64,000 nt of DNA, from NCBI GenBank assembly GCA_031772625.1, contig CM062816.1:1674581633-1674645632 (forward strand), given 5' to 3'. Shown here one piece after another: positions 42,293 to 53,774 of the stretch. Origin of the DNA: Pinus tabuliformis (lineage: Eukaryota > Streptophyta > Pinopsida > Pinales > Pinaceae). Positions within the stretch are counted from its first letter, which is position 1; each line of letters starts with the position of its first letter. Position numbers and translations under genes: made by a program. The notes beneath the pieces were generated by a model, which worked only from the letters and a program-made list of their open reading frames with translations, ran no database searches and was not told the DNA's origin.

Positions 42293-43417
42293 TATAACCT
42301 AAGTGGAATATCATGTATATCCATCTCTGGAATATCTAGCGTCAAGCGCTCTATATGATGCTCCAAGTCGGTTAGGATCTCTGCTGATTGATCCTGTGGG
42401 GCTGGTGCTGCTGCAGCTGGGTGTCTCCTCTCAAAAGGCTGGAGAGTGGTTGGTCGTTGTGGACCCACATCTGCATTTAAACTTTTTATTGTCAATTTTG
42501 GACGATTTAAAAATAAAAAAATTAAAACTTAGAAAGTGTAGAAAATGATTTTACCTGAATCATCCCATTGTTCTCCTGGTGGAAGAATCATGTCTGGGTC
42601 ACCATGATAATCCATCCCAGCATATGGAAAATCCTGAATCACAAAAATTTTGTTGTTCAACTAACGAAAATACTTCGACGGAAATCGAACAACCTCTGTA
42701 CACTCCTCAGGATGGCGGGCCATCAAAGTAACCCAACGAACTATCCTAGGCTCTCGAGGAAGACCAACATCAACAAGAATATGTTGCGGGGCTAACATGG
42801 GGATCCTCTCTAGAGAAACGCTAACCACGATGAATCCATATCCAAAAATTTTTAGCTGTTCGTTCTTTGCTCTGGTTAGTTGACCTTTCACATTTGCCAA
42901 CACAGCCTCGCACCAGTTGAATATGGTGCCTCAAAAACAGTCTACTACCATCTGCATCTGGGATCCAGTAGCCACGTGCAATGCTGCACTCCCGTATAGT
43001 CTGGTAATAGTGAATGCAATAACCTTAATCTTGGGACAGTTGATAGTTTTAATATCAATTCGTTTGTCCTTTGTTTGATCATCACAAAACTCTAATCGGA
43101 GACTAGCGACAGACTGGCCACCTGGCCTAGTCCTGAAAAGAGATAATTGTTTGCCCCTCTTGGACAAACCAATCAAGAAATATATGTCCTCTAGCTTGAT
43201 TTTGAGCCGGTGGCCACCAATCACGAAACACTAGTCCTGTGTGTTCCAACTGTCTACTAGTCATTGGAAGAGGTCTACTTGGGCCCTCATACCTTGTATG
43301 CCCCAGAACTTTAGCAATCCACATGCTCTTAATGCTTGGATCATGGGCATATGATTTAGTGCGGCAAAATCTATATCCTCATGCTTGCATTCTCGCCAAA
43401 TAAGAATTTTGAATGTC
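42292..43417 (-). pseudogene. Antisense ORF of element D with a probable 84-bp intron
   Basis: Read on the minus strand, one protein runs from TFKILIWRECKHEDIDFAAL (43417 down) through MPMIQALRACGLLKFWGIQG, GGHRLKIKLEDIYFLIGLSK and RPGGQSVASLRLEFC to LANVKGQLTRAKNEQLKIFG, EPRIVRWVTLMARHPEE and PPGEQWDDS. It is then interrupted at 42554-42471 by a T-rich segment starting GTAAAAT and ending AATGCAG. Splicing would continue in frame with DVGPQRPTTLQPFERRHPAA to a stop at 42292. A second acceptor-like TTGTAG precedes 43417. Four or so stops show decay. Antisense ORFs in this position are known in Tat elements; their function is unknown. A weak resemblance to plant mobile-domain proteins is only a guess. 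Confidence 0.7.
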
Positions 43418-45597
43418 CTACAATGCATAAAAAGACATATTAGAACAATTTTGTTTGGAAAATTTTGGGCAAAAATGTAGAAAAAAAAAATTAAAATTCA
43501 TTTTCACGGGGTCGACACCCACCACTTATAGACAGTGTGTAGGTCCACATGTCCTATAAGAAATAGGTGCAGACCCACGACCTTTTTCCCTTGTAGAAAA
43601 AGGTTAGGGTCTGCAGGGGCTTTGTGTTGCACCTGCAGACCGCCACGAGTGATTTTCTAAACCTATTTTTCCCTCAAAAATTAAATCTAAAGCCTAAAAT
43701 CAAAATGTAAATGGATGAAATGCAAGATAAGGAGGATGTGGATTACTTGGAGCTAATTGTTTTCGATTCCAATAGACAGATTTTCAAAAATTTTCACAGG
43801 AACTTTCTGACCCAAAAGCTCTTACTTTTCACTCTAAACTCAAATGGTAAAAATGAAGTTAGAAAAGCCCTTTTTATAAGCTTTTTTCGAATAAATGAAT
43901 TTTTAATCTATTTATTTTTCACTTTAAAAAGGAAATTTTTAAAATCATTTTTATTTATCTTAAAGAGGTATGTGTAATGTTTTGAGTTTTTGTGCAGAAT
44001 ATTGGATTTTTCGGGAAAATTAATAATTTTTCAACAAAGAGCATACTTTTATCACTTTTTCGGACTCTTTGAAAAGTTTACGAAAAAGCAAAACATTGGA
44101 GTCCTCTTTAAGCTCTTTTAAGACTATCGAAAATTGAAAAGATTTCCTGGTACTTGATTGTTCGAACTCGTTAAAATAAATGAATAATCGCCCCTTCAAT
44201 ATAAGTTTACCCCTTTTACGGAATGAAATGGACTATTTACGAAAAAGGTACACATTGACTAATTATGGTCAATAGAGTCCTCTTTAAACCCTTTTAAGAC
44301 ACGTTAAATATGAAAAGATTGTCGAGCGCTTGTCTTTTTCAGCTCGTTAAAGTATTGAAAAGTCATCCCTTTTGTATTATTTTATCCTTTTTCTGGCCTA
44401 AGGGATTATTTTATGAAAAAGTACCCCCATGGAGTTTTCTTAAGTTTTCTTCTGATTCCGTAAAATTGAAAAACACAGAGTTTTTCCTATACTAGACTCA
44501 TTAAAATTTAACAGTAAGGACTTGTTCAATTTCAAACAGGATCGAACCACTCCTTCTTAGGGTTCAAATTTTAAACTAAGTTGGACTCATCCGAAGGATG
44601 AGCTTATAAACAAGAAAATGTTATCCTCCTCAAGCTTTTCAAAAATAAAGAGGTACTTGCCAGAAATGGTGGCGGAAAAGAGAGAAAAATGAACCTATTC
44701 ATTACACTTTGTTTTGTAAAAACCCATTAACCACTCTTGAACATGAGACTTTTTGTTCACCTAGGTTGGGAAAGTCCTTTGCCTAACAGTTAATCAAACC
44801 ACATTGAAAGTCTTCAGCCAGTTTCTGGGTATTAGCTTTGGGTCAATTGTCACCAAACCATCTACAGTGTCGTTATGTGTTCAAGAGAATAGTTCAAACA
44901 AACCATTCATCTGCGAAATATCTGTCATCCATTTTGACCATCCCTGAGTCAGTCCTTGCCAATATATTTCTTCAAAACTTGATCTATGATTTCGTGTTGT
45001 GGGCTTGCCTACGACGAATCACTTTCTATCGACTTCAGCTCATTATCTGGAAAGATGATCTAGAAATTATCAGTGCCTTGAAAGTTGCATGCCCTAATGG
45101 AAGTTTTATCGCCTTCGATGATAGGTTGCATCAATGACCTTCGATCGAATGATTCTATGACATGTTTGACTTCAGCTCATTTATTCACATTTCATGGATT
45201 GTACTGTGTACTTTGAGATCCATTGACATTACTGGTGGTTTCTCTCACACTTGTTAACAGTTCACATCATTGACCGGTAATCAAGTGGTTTCTACCATGT
45301 TTGACTTTGACGCATTCTTTCACATGGATAGAATCGTACTAGTTCGGGAAGTAGAAATCAAGACCCTGGATCTAGTTTCTACCATCCAGGCTGCAAGGAA
45401 TTTTTTTATTCATTATACAGTGGACTATTCATAAATAGACGGTTGCATCCATACTATGTCTACACATCTATATACTCTTGATGTATTACAAAATCATTCC
45501 TGTATCAGAATAGTTTAGTCAGTTTTGATCTGAGTATGGGAATGCCTACTTCAGTGATGATATGTCTATATATATATATATATATATCTATATAATC

Positions 45598-45631
<34 letters not shown>

Positions 45632-45744
45632 CATTGAATGTTTTTATAGGTTCCGACTGGGGTGTCCACAGGATGATCCTTAAAATGATAAACTACTTCA
45701 CTCTTCATAAATGACATGCTCTCTCTTCATCTATTATAGACTTC
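43418..45744 (+). other. Element D 3' noncoding region
   Basis: Probably antisense ORF upstream sequence to about 43660, then T-rich DNA with ACTCGTTAAA-type units (44166, 44340, 44500). After that comes the block shared with E and G (44850-45400) and a TA microsatellite. No plus-strand gene is supported. Non-coding regions of several kb before the 3' LTR are typical for large Tat elements. Confidence 0.65.
45565..45630. repeat. (TA)n microsatellite
   Basis: Nearly pure TA dinucleotides, broken twice by CTA and once by ATCTAT. It lies 130 bp before the element D polypurine tract. Confidence 0.95.
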
Positions 45745-45746
45745 GC

Positions 45747-45760
45747 ACTTTAGGGGGCAA
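45747..45760 (+). other. Element D polypurine tract
   Basis: ACTTTAGGGGGCAA lies two bases before the 3' LTR. It is identical to the E polypurine tract on the other strand. Confidence 0.85.
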
Positions 45761-45762
45761 TC

Positions 45763-46813
45763 TGTTGCACTAAAAATTGCCACCTTGACATTTTGCAATC
45801 TGTGTGAGCCCATTACCACTCATACTTTCCTCCTTTGCAAGTTTAAAGCCTCAAATCTTCATATCAATCCTTGAAAATAAGAGAAAGCCCTCAAAAGTCT
45901 TTAAAACTCTGGTTCTGCACTTTCTCTTTGCATTACCTGTGGTCCTGCACCTAATGGTCATGTCCCCTACGCACCTGACCACTCTGTCTCTGTGTTATGG
46001 GTGCAGACCCCTGTAAAAGTTAAAAAGGCGTGAGTACATTCTAGAAAGCTCACTTTCAATCATTTCTAGAAGCTTCTGGAAGGAATCTTGAGGTGGCATG
46101 TTCGCTCTCTTAAGGTTCATGCATCCCATACCTTAAGGAGCTAACCCCTTGATGTGAGGAGCTTATCCCTTTGAAGGAGGATTCTATCCCTTCATAGATG
46201 GACCTGTAACCTCCTCCTCTGCACTATAAAATGAAGCATTGAGGTGGTTACTTGGGAGGTTAGAAGTTGAATAATTTTGAGGTGAAATGTTGTTGGAACT
46301 CAGTCTTCTTTAGTTGAGTTTTTATGAGAGATTACATACCTCTAAGATCTCATTTGTAAGAGTGCAAGGCTTATAAAAGTAAGGAAAATTCCTGTTTCGA
46401 ACCCCAGGAAGAGCTTGTTCAACATCAAGGCTGAAAAGGTTGTAAGGTTCTTCTACTTCAAAGTTAATACAAATAAGTTTGTTTTTCTCAATAAGCTATT
46501 CATTTATGGTTTATTTTATGGATTCCTTGATCACCATAATAGACATGATTTATGATATTTGCTATGCAGGTGCTATTTAATGCTAGCTTGTTTGTGATTG
46601 CATGTCCTTAAAGATAACTCTTTCAAATGATTGCAGGATGACTACAACGAAGAAGCGTTGGATCTAAGGTAGGATCTTAACACCTTTATAGTCTTTATTG
46701 GTAAATTGCATATGTCTAGAGAAAGATAGATTTGTTTGTCTGTTTGTTGCTAGACTATCTTCTAATACTTTGAAGATCAGTGTTTTCCACAAGATCAATT
46801 TATCCGGCCAACA
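45763..46813 (+). repeat. Element D 3' LTR
   Basis: TGTTGCACT...GGCCAACA, followed by the ggagg duplication at 46814-46818. The TATAAA motif is at 46225-46230. Confidence 0.93.
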
Positions 46814-46818
46814 GGAGG
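46814..46818. repeat. Target-site duplication of element D, right copy (ggagg)
   Basis: It is identical to 23289-23293. Confidence 0.88.
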
Positions 46819-48707
46819 ATAATGAAGGAAAATAATGGAAAATGAAGAAAACATATGCTTATTCATAAAAAGGATTTTAAGGATAACTTGGTAACATTTT
46901 GTCAGTTGAGTTTTGGAGCTCTCTGAATATTCTCTCTCTCTCTCCCATACTCTTGGACACTTAGAGTTTCTTGGAGTATTTTTGGCATTAGATCAAGAAA
47001 GGCAAAGAAGGCAAGAGGAAGCATAGATCAAGTATGGAAATGCAAGATAAAGTAGCAACAACATGCTTGATTGCAGGTGTCAACTTGCATGGGTATTTCC
47101 ACTTGCATGTGTTATTTTCTGGCATGTGTTTTGCATGTTGGTTTTTTGTCATGGCATGTGGCATGTTTCAAGGTATAGGTTTTGGAGCCTACCATGCCAT
47201 TTCCAGATAGCCATGGTCCGATGGGGTTCTCATGTTTTGGTTAAGCTTGATTGTAGGATGGATTCGAAGCTGAGTGAGGTAGATCTATGAATGATAGAGC
47301 ACATGGCCTAGTGGTCCCTGAACCAAAATGTGGATCACAGTAAAGCCACAGGCCTAGTGACCCCTGAGCTAGACTGTGTGTTATAGTAAAGCCAGGATTG
47401 GGTTTCCTTAGTGGGCCTAGGAATCCTTGCCGGTGAATGGAAGGATATAATGTAAATCCAAGAGGTGGTTTTCTCTCTATTGGGCCTAGTAATCCCAGTT
47501 TGGGATATGTGGTAAATCCTGGAGAGTGGGTCTCGGTTTAGGGCCTAGTGATCAAGGTTGGGATTGCGGTAAAACATAAGATACTTAGAGAAAGGAAAAA
47601 TCCTCATGATGTAGTTGGAGTAATCCGATATCATCCGTGGTTTCCTGTCCTAGTGATTGGGCGGAGATCATGGTAAAATATGTTATGTTGTGTTCGTTGT
47701 GTTGGCCTAGTGATCCAGGATGGATTACAGTAAGGCCTCATTTATATTGATTAGCGTGAGGTGGTTTATCCTCGATATGCCCTGGTAGGTTCTTTTAGTT
47801 TGAGTACCACATTCATGCTTGGAATATGGCATGGGGGTGATTGGATGAAGAGAGACTTGGCTTAGCCAATCTATGGTCGGCTGGAACGTGGTAGTCCCAT
47901 CTTTGGATGGTTCATTGCATTCATTAATTTTGAAATTCAATCCCCTTATTTTCATGTGTAAATGTATTGATGTAGATGTGGATTTTGATGGCTGAAATTT
48001 TTATGGGAACTATGTTCCTATTATGTTGGTTATATGTATATTTTATGACAGTGGATATGAATGGCTCTCAACACATTTTTAGTTGTAAATGAATAGATAG
48101 TGTATCTATGGCCTAATAGATGATAATGAAGCAAATGACATGAGGGAACAATGGTTCATAGTGATTCTCAAATAAGCATGAGATCCCTACACTTAATTAT
48201 GTTGTTTACACCTATAGGTTACATGTTTATGATATGGTTGACGAAATGTGTGGACTGGCTAGTACAGGTCTGATAATGGTCTTGTTCGACGTATTTCTTT
48301 TGCATCATTGTTTCCATGTATTTTTACTGATGTCAACCTATCACTCCACTGTGGACAGTGGCCTCGGCTCTGGGCCTAAAATAATGGCTTAAATCCCAGG
48401 GTCGTTTGCACATAACTGGCAATTCTGGTCTCTAGTCACTAGCAGGCAAGCTTGTGCGTGTGAATTTAGGTTTCTCGTCACTCCCTTGCCCATAGCATGA
48501 TAGAAATTATGGCCCCACGAATAGGCTATCTGAGTGGATGACTTGCCTCCTGAGGGTTCTGTTGAAGATGTTGGACGAGTGCGTTTGACGTTCTGTCCAA
48601 TTTCTTAACGTAACATGGGAGATCCAATCTGATCATTGTAGCTTATCATCTCATGTTTACCTTGGTTAGCATGGTTACCTAGGTGGATGTGGAAGGAGGG
48701 TGTAACA
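46814..48707 (+). repeat. Element A' 5' LTR, second part
   Basis: It opens with the ggagg duplication of D and continues the A-type LTR (GAAAATAATGGAAAATGAAG) to the terminus GGAGGGTGTAACA at 48707. Without D the LTR is about 2.15 kb. It contains degenerate tandem repeats at 47290-47730 (GGCCTAGTGATCC and GGTAAAGCC words). No gene is supported; the 75-codon frame at 47063-47290 has no counterpart in the A LTR. Confidence 0.85.
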
Positions 48708-48708
48708 A

Positions 48709-48721
48709 AGTGGAATCAAAG
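48709..48721 (+). other. Element A' primer-binding site
   Basis: AGTGGAATCAAAGC follows the LTR end. It is a tRNA-iMet-type site (TGGTATCAGAGC) with two changes. Confidence 0.65.
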
Positions 48722-49363
48722 CATAGTTCACCCCTCGGACTTGATGGGTGGTGTGTGTTGGTCATGCATGCATGTTAGCTGCATGTGTGTCTTTTACACT
48801 TTCATTCCATGTGCTTTTTGCATTTGTTGGATGATTGGTTATTGTGGTAGTAAGGTTTCCATGTTGAATTTGATGTTGATTTTTTGGAATGCATTTGTCA
48901 TGAGTATGTGACTGGTTACATATGGATTATATGTCACTTACATGTTGATTTTATGTCGATTACTTAAAACCTTGTATGCTAGGCTGCCTCTTGTATGTTT
49001 TGATTGCATGTATTAGTCTTGTAGCTTGATTACAAGAATTGATCACTTATGCTCGACTACATGAATTTATGTATATGTGTAGTTGATTAGGCAGTGCGTA
49101 TGCATGTTGATGGTTGCATGTAGCAATGTATAAAATGGAGTAATGGTTGTTGTCTTGCATGAGTTCATAGCATGTAATGTTGATATGGTCTTGCATTGGT
49201 GACTGGACCCTCACTAGAATGATGTTTATTCATTGATACACTTACTCTTATATGTCTATATGATGTTATGATTATGTTATGCATGTATCAGGATGATTTG
49301 ATGATATTATAGACAAGTTATCCTCCCCAAATTATTCTAAGGTACGTTCATTTATTGTGATTT
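48722..49363 (+). other. Element A' leader, first part
   Basis: It matches the leader of element A (14201-15039, reverse complement), including CATGCATGCATG-rich stretches and GACTGGACCCTCACTAGAATG (counterpart CATTCTAGCTAGGGTCCAGTC near 14550). No convincing gene. Interrupted by F. Confidence 0.65.
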
Positions 49364-49368
49364 AGTTT

Positions 49369-50451
49369 TGACGGAAAACTAACACACATAAAATAAACTC
49401 CATAAAATAAACACTCAGAAATATAGAAACCAGACATGGCGGAAAAGGCCTCACCCTTGATGTATTCCTGACATTCTCATTATTAAAATAATTACAATTC
49501 TAATATAAATAAATAAAAACTTCATCAATTAGCCAATAATAATTTATAACAATATATTAAAGCCTATAAGCATTAATAATTTTAGAATCCTCAATTTGAA
49601 ACAAAAATAATATTTAATTTAAAATCATTATAACCATTTTGAAATTAATGATAAAAAGTAATTTATGATGCATAATAATAAATTAGTTTATAATTATCGT
49701 TAAACATTAGATATTAATTTTTTAATTTCAATCATTCCATTATAATTAAATAAAGATTATTTTCATACAACTTATTGTATCTAAATCACCAACATTCGTT
49801 TATAAAACAGAAAAAAAAAATAAAAAATTAATTAATTAGTTAAGTAATTATTAATCTTTAAAGGAAACTGCATATTAAATTAAAACTAAAAAACTCAAAA
49901 ATTGAAAACATTAACATACTAAAACGTAAATATAAATAAATTATAGTATGAATTATATCATCATCAAACCTGTCCGCTGTTTTCTCTTCCCAACCCTAAC
50001 CTTTATTTATTAACCCTATTGAGTTCTGACTTATTCATTCATGGATCTAATTCTAATGATGAAACACAGAGGTTGGTTCAAAACGTCGAATCTGAAAAAA
50101 CATGAATGCGATGACTCCAGAAGATAACACCACACAAAATATGGATCGCAGAAGCCTCATATCAATAATTATTAAAATAATGTTTATGATACATATAAAT
50201 ACATGAGGAAATTGGTCTCAAGATAGTATGTCTATCTTGGACACTTTGGTTGAGCAAATATCTCAACCACACACTAAGCTAGGAGCCTAATTAGTTGGAG
50301 AGAATCTCTCATCCAACTAAGCCTAAACTAACTCCTAACCATGAGGAACTAACTCAATCTAGAAAGGTAGGATTCAATGCAATTTTCTTGATTTTAATTA
50401 ATTTAATTATTTGGACTTAGAATTGTTTTAAATGTGAGAGTGAGGATAACA
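49369..50451 (-). repeat. Element F 3' LTR (left copy, with extra 689 bp)
   Basis: Compared with the right copy, this LTR has an additional 689 bp (49493-50181) bounded by a 14-bp direct repeat ATTATTAAAATAAT (49479-49492 and 50168-50181). Either sequence was inserted here, or the right LTR lost it by recombination between the direct repeats. Confidence 0.75.
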
Positions 50452-53400
50452 TTCCCCCCCCAATGATAAGTCCAAATTAAGAATCGGGAACCATCATCCA
50501 AGTTCTCATGCTAAAACTATTGATCCTTAAAAAAGAACATTTTCCTCAAAAACCGCCAAAGATGGATACTGAAGAAACTGTAATATGAAGAGACCATGAG
50601 TCAGCTACATGTCTAACTCATCTCCAAATGTCGGATGACAACTCCATCGTGTGCCAAGCTGCGAAAGGATCCAACTGTTCTTCACTTGAGATTAGCATCC
50701 CATGTCCACTCACAAAATGTCATGAATGCCCACTGGCTGAAACGATCATGTTGTCGAGACTTTCAATTTTACAATGACTGCTAATTTCATTGATATTCCC
50801 CCCCTTTGTCAGCTGAAAGTGGAGACAATATTTCACTTGATTTCTGAATTCTGAACTCCCCCCCTTCAGGTGTAGGAGTGTTTCACTGGTGTACTCCTCC
50901 ATTCAACTACACGAGAGTACCATCTTCATTTTTACTATTGGCTGCAATATGTGTGAGTGAATTCGATTGTAAAACTTATACAATCTTTTGACCATGGATG
51001 ACCATTCGTAGGGATCAATCCATGAATAATTTATCTTCAATCTGGGGGATTTTTTTTGTTTACTGCATTGTGTTGATGAATGATTTGACTTGCCACAATG
51101 GTGACAAGGATGGAGATCAAAACACTAATCTTCCATATGACTGGTTCTTTGACAATGAAGGCATTTTGCTTTGATTGCAACTTCAGTTTGTATACATGTC
51201 TATTTGTCTGAAACTTTCTCATGGCTTGTTGATGTTATTTGATCAAGAAATCCTACACTGATGAACTTGATCGTCTTAGAATAATCGACGATATGCAAGT
51301 TGTTTTCATCTTTATCATATCTTAATCCTCGTCGATTTTTGTTACATTGGATTTCTTCGCATGGCTTGATGATTTTTTTGGAAGAAAGTTGAACTCGATT
51401 AGGGACCACTTCGACACTTGAAGTTGGTTGGATCCGTGACATGGAATCAACATCATTATCTTCATTTTTATGGATAAAAGACTTGGAAACATCACTCTTC
51501 TATTGCAACTCATCTCTTTGAAGTTGTGACTCGAGTTGAAGAAACTCAATCATTTCATGTGCATGTTGTAGATTCATTGAAATATCAACAAGAGTTTATT
51601 TGTTTATTTGCACCATGTCTTCAGTAGTTGACAGGATCAAACTTTTAAGAGTTTTTAATAATTGAATGCTTTTCACCATGTGAACTTGTTGGAACTCACA
51701 CTCGCTTGCTTTTAGTACTTGCTAGATTTGTAGAACTCGCTCGATCGATGTTTGATTGATTGTTTCACGCTCACTTGAAATTGTTTTAACAATTGATTGG
51801 TTGAACTCACACTTGCTTGCATTCATGCTTTCAAGATGCTTGCTTCAATCAGTTTTAGGCTCGCTTGATGTTTTGAGATTTTCACTTGATTGAACTCACA
51901 CTCTTGATTGATCACAAGAAGGGTGTCGAATACTATAGAAAATGCACCCAAGAGAAATGCTTACAATGATTTGAATGACTCAGTTAAAAAACAATGGATT
52001 CACTTGCTTTAGTTGATTCCATATCAATACAAAGCGTGGGTGTCGGTTTCAATCAAGAATGAACCCTTATAATTCAATTAAAAAATGTGTATTTGTAAGT
52101 GATACAAAAAGTGTTGATGATGTTGATGTCCTCTTAGCCTGAATTGCTCGACTTTTGTAGCGTGTTTAACTTGATTTCTTTGATTACATAAAGTAAAATG
52201 TGCTTTCTTGGAAAATAATCTTATCAAGTTCATGATGTGACGCTTTGTGCTTGTGTACTTAAGCTTGATTATAGGAGCTTGATTAAGCATTATTATACCT
52301 AAGCTTGCTTATGTGCATGTAGTTGTTTAAGCATAATACAAAGAAATCATTTTGATAATTTGAACACAAGTCATGCACACGGATTCATTACACACGGTGT
52401 ACCTAAGATCCCCTTATTCAATTTCGGGAAAATGAAGGACACAAGCACCACAAAAAAAATGTCTTTATTAAATAGTGAATTACATCAACCTTCACCTTCA
52501 CAACATCGTTAAGGAAATTTCTCAGGCACAAATTGTGAGAACTCCTTGAAGTAATTTGTCTTTAAAAAGGAATTCTTTCAATAATGAACTTCCATTTAAA
52601 AAAAAAATGATATATCACTCTATATTTACAACACCCTTATCTCTCAAAAAACTTTAAAAAATCAACCTTATTACAAAATTAATCCCAATCTTCACCCTTA
52701 TGACTCCCAAAATAAAAAATATTTTATCCACTACTTATCTTGAAATATTACTAATATGATGACACATGCAACTGGGAAGTTAGAGGTTGTAAGTGAAGAT
52801 GACATCAAAGATTTGAGGCCTGTGAATGCCTTTGTAGGAATAATCTGACAATCAACACAGTGGGATTTTTTTTACTAGGGGTTAAACTCTTCACAGGACT
52901 TTAAATTTTAGCGAGTTGTACGTCTGGATAGCTTCAGGGATTCTTTGGAGCAGAAAATATATTCACGCAAAGAATAGATAGCATGACCTTTGAAAATATT
53001 TTTTGCTTGGATTTTTCTAGAAAAAATGGTTGCATTTGGGAAAAAATGAAGGATTAGAAATATCCAGAATGGAAAAAATATTACATAAAAAACACACCTT
53101 AATTGCTTGAACTGTCACTCAGTCATAGCAATTGCATGGTATCATGATGTTTTCTCGCCTAGTCTTAGCCACATCTCCCAACAATCTTTGGAACACTACG
53201 TGTATCGAACCTCGAACCTGTAAGAGGCAATTTCTACGATTTGCAGGCCTTTAACGGTGATAATGTTGCAGGGATTGATTTAATTACAATGGCTATGCCA
53301 ATGATTCAAACAAATCTTGATCTATAGAGAGTTATTATACCATCTTGTGTTTTAGCCAAAGCTCCCTTTCATTCTGAGCCTTAAAAAAAAATGGAAATGC

Positions 53401-53540
53401 TAGTCTGAACTATTGTTTGGGGTCATCCTCACTTCCAAATGTGTTCTCAAACTCAAAGGGAACTAATAGTTTGGAAGACATGAAGATTGAGCTACTGGAC
53501 TCTCACCTTTCTAAATCCTCATGTCTTCATTGATGACTGA
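50452..53540 (-). other. Element F internal region, left part
   Basis: It starts with the C8 run that is the minus-strand polypurine tract. Small open frames (50720-50902, 51037-51222, 51200-51442) match no family I recognise. The phrase TTGGAACTCACACTCGCTTGC and close variants recur at 51690, 51805 and 51890, a degenerate internal repeat. I see no retrotransposon protein. Confidence 0.5.
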
Positions 53541-53774
53541 CGTCTCAAAGGACATCCAAAAATCGAAGGTGGAAGAATCGCCAAAATTAGTAGAAGAAGA
53601 TCTTAAGGGATTCGAAAACGCAAGGATGCAGGCTTATAGATTCTTCGGATGGGCTGGAAAATAGCAGGGTTACGCACACATCGTAGAGGCTTATCACATT
53701 ATCATCGATTTGCTGGGAAAATTTAGGTGGTATGTGCTCATGTGGAAAGTGGTTTATTTGGAAAACAAGTTGAT
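53541..53774 (+). pseudogene. Fragment of a PPR (pentatricopeptide repeat) protein gene captured in element F
   Basis: The plus-strand frame reads DVSKDIQKSKVEESPKLVEE, then ARMQAYRFFGWAGK, a TAG, and QGYAHIVEAYHIIIDLLGKF, ending LMWKVV. The RFFxWAGxQxGYxHxxxAYxxxIDxLGKxxxxxLMWxxV pattern is typical of the N-terminal repeats of P-class organellar PPR proteins, which bind RNA in mitochondria or plastids. About 78 codons are readable with a single stop. It is antisense to F and surrounded by noncoding DNA, so it is most likely a gene piece picked up by the retrotransposon. An alternative is a remnant of a resident PPR pseudogene. Confidence rests on pattern recognition only. Confidence 0.65.

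Larger units (their letters stand above)
23294..46813 (+). mobile_element. Element D: Tat/Ogre-like Ty3/gypsy retrotransposon, 23.5 kb including nested element E
   Basis: Two ~1.05 kb LTRs (23294-24346, 45763-46813) and a perfect 5-bp duplication bound it. The order is primer site, ~2 kb leader, gag with tandem repeats, PR (then element E), RT, RNase H, IN, a second RNase H, antisense ORF, long noncoding region, polypurine tract and 3' LTR. Without E it is about 15.5 kb. Large size, the primer site TTGGCGACTCCAATGGGGA, protease motif IDEGAS, the second RNase H and the antisense ORF are hallmarks of the plant Tat/Ogre lineage as I know it. The first 60 bp of the LTRs differ at about five positions, so it is older than E. 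The frames contain scattered stops. Confidence 0.88.

Noticed and set aside
44838..45137. A 99-codon frame in D with a peptide (YRLQLII) similar to one at 61394-61729 in G, suggesting a conserved protein.
   Set aside because: The DNA is conserved, but in E, the youngest copy, the equivalent stretch has stops and shifts. I treat it as a conserved noncoding block.
45565..45630. TA repeat considered as a promoter or origin.
   Set aside because: It is a simple microsatellite. No other signal supports a function.
51690..51910. Repeated phrase GAACTCACACTCGCTTGC in F considered as a terminal or tandem repeat element.
   Set aside because: Only about three irregular copies with different spacing; kept as a remark in the F internal region.
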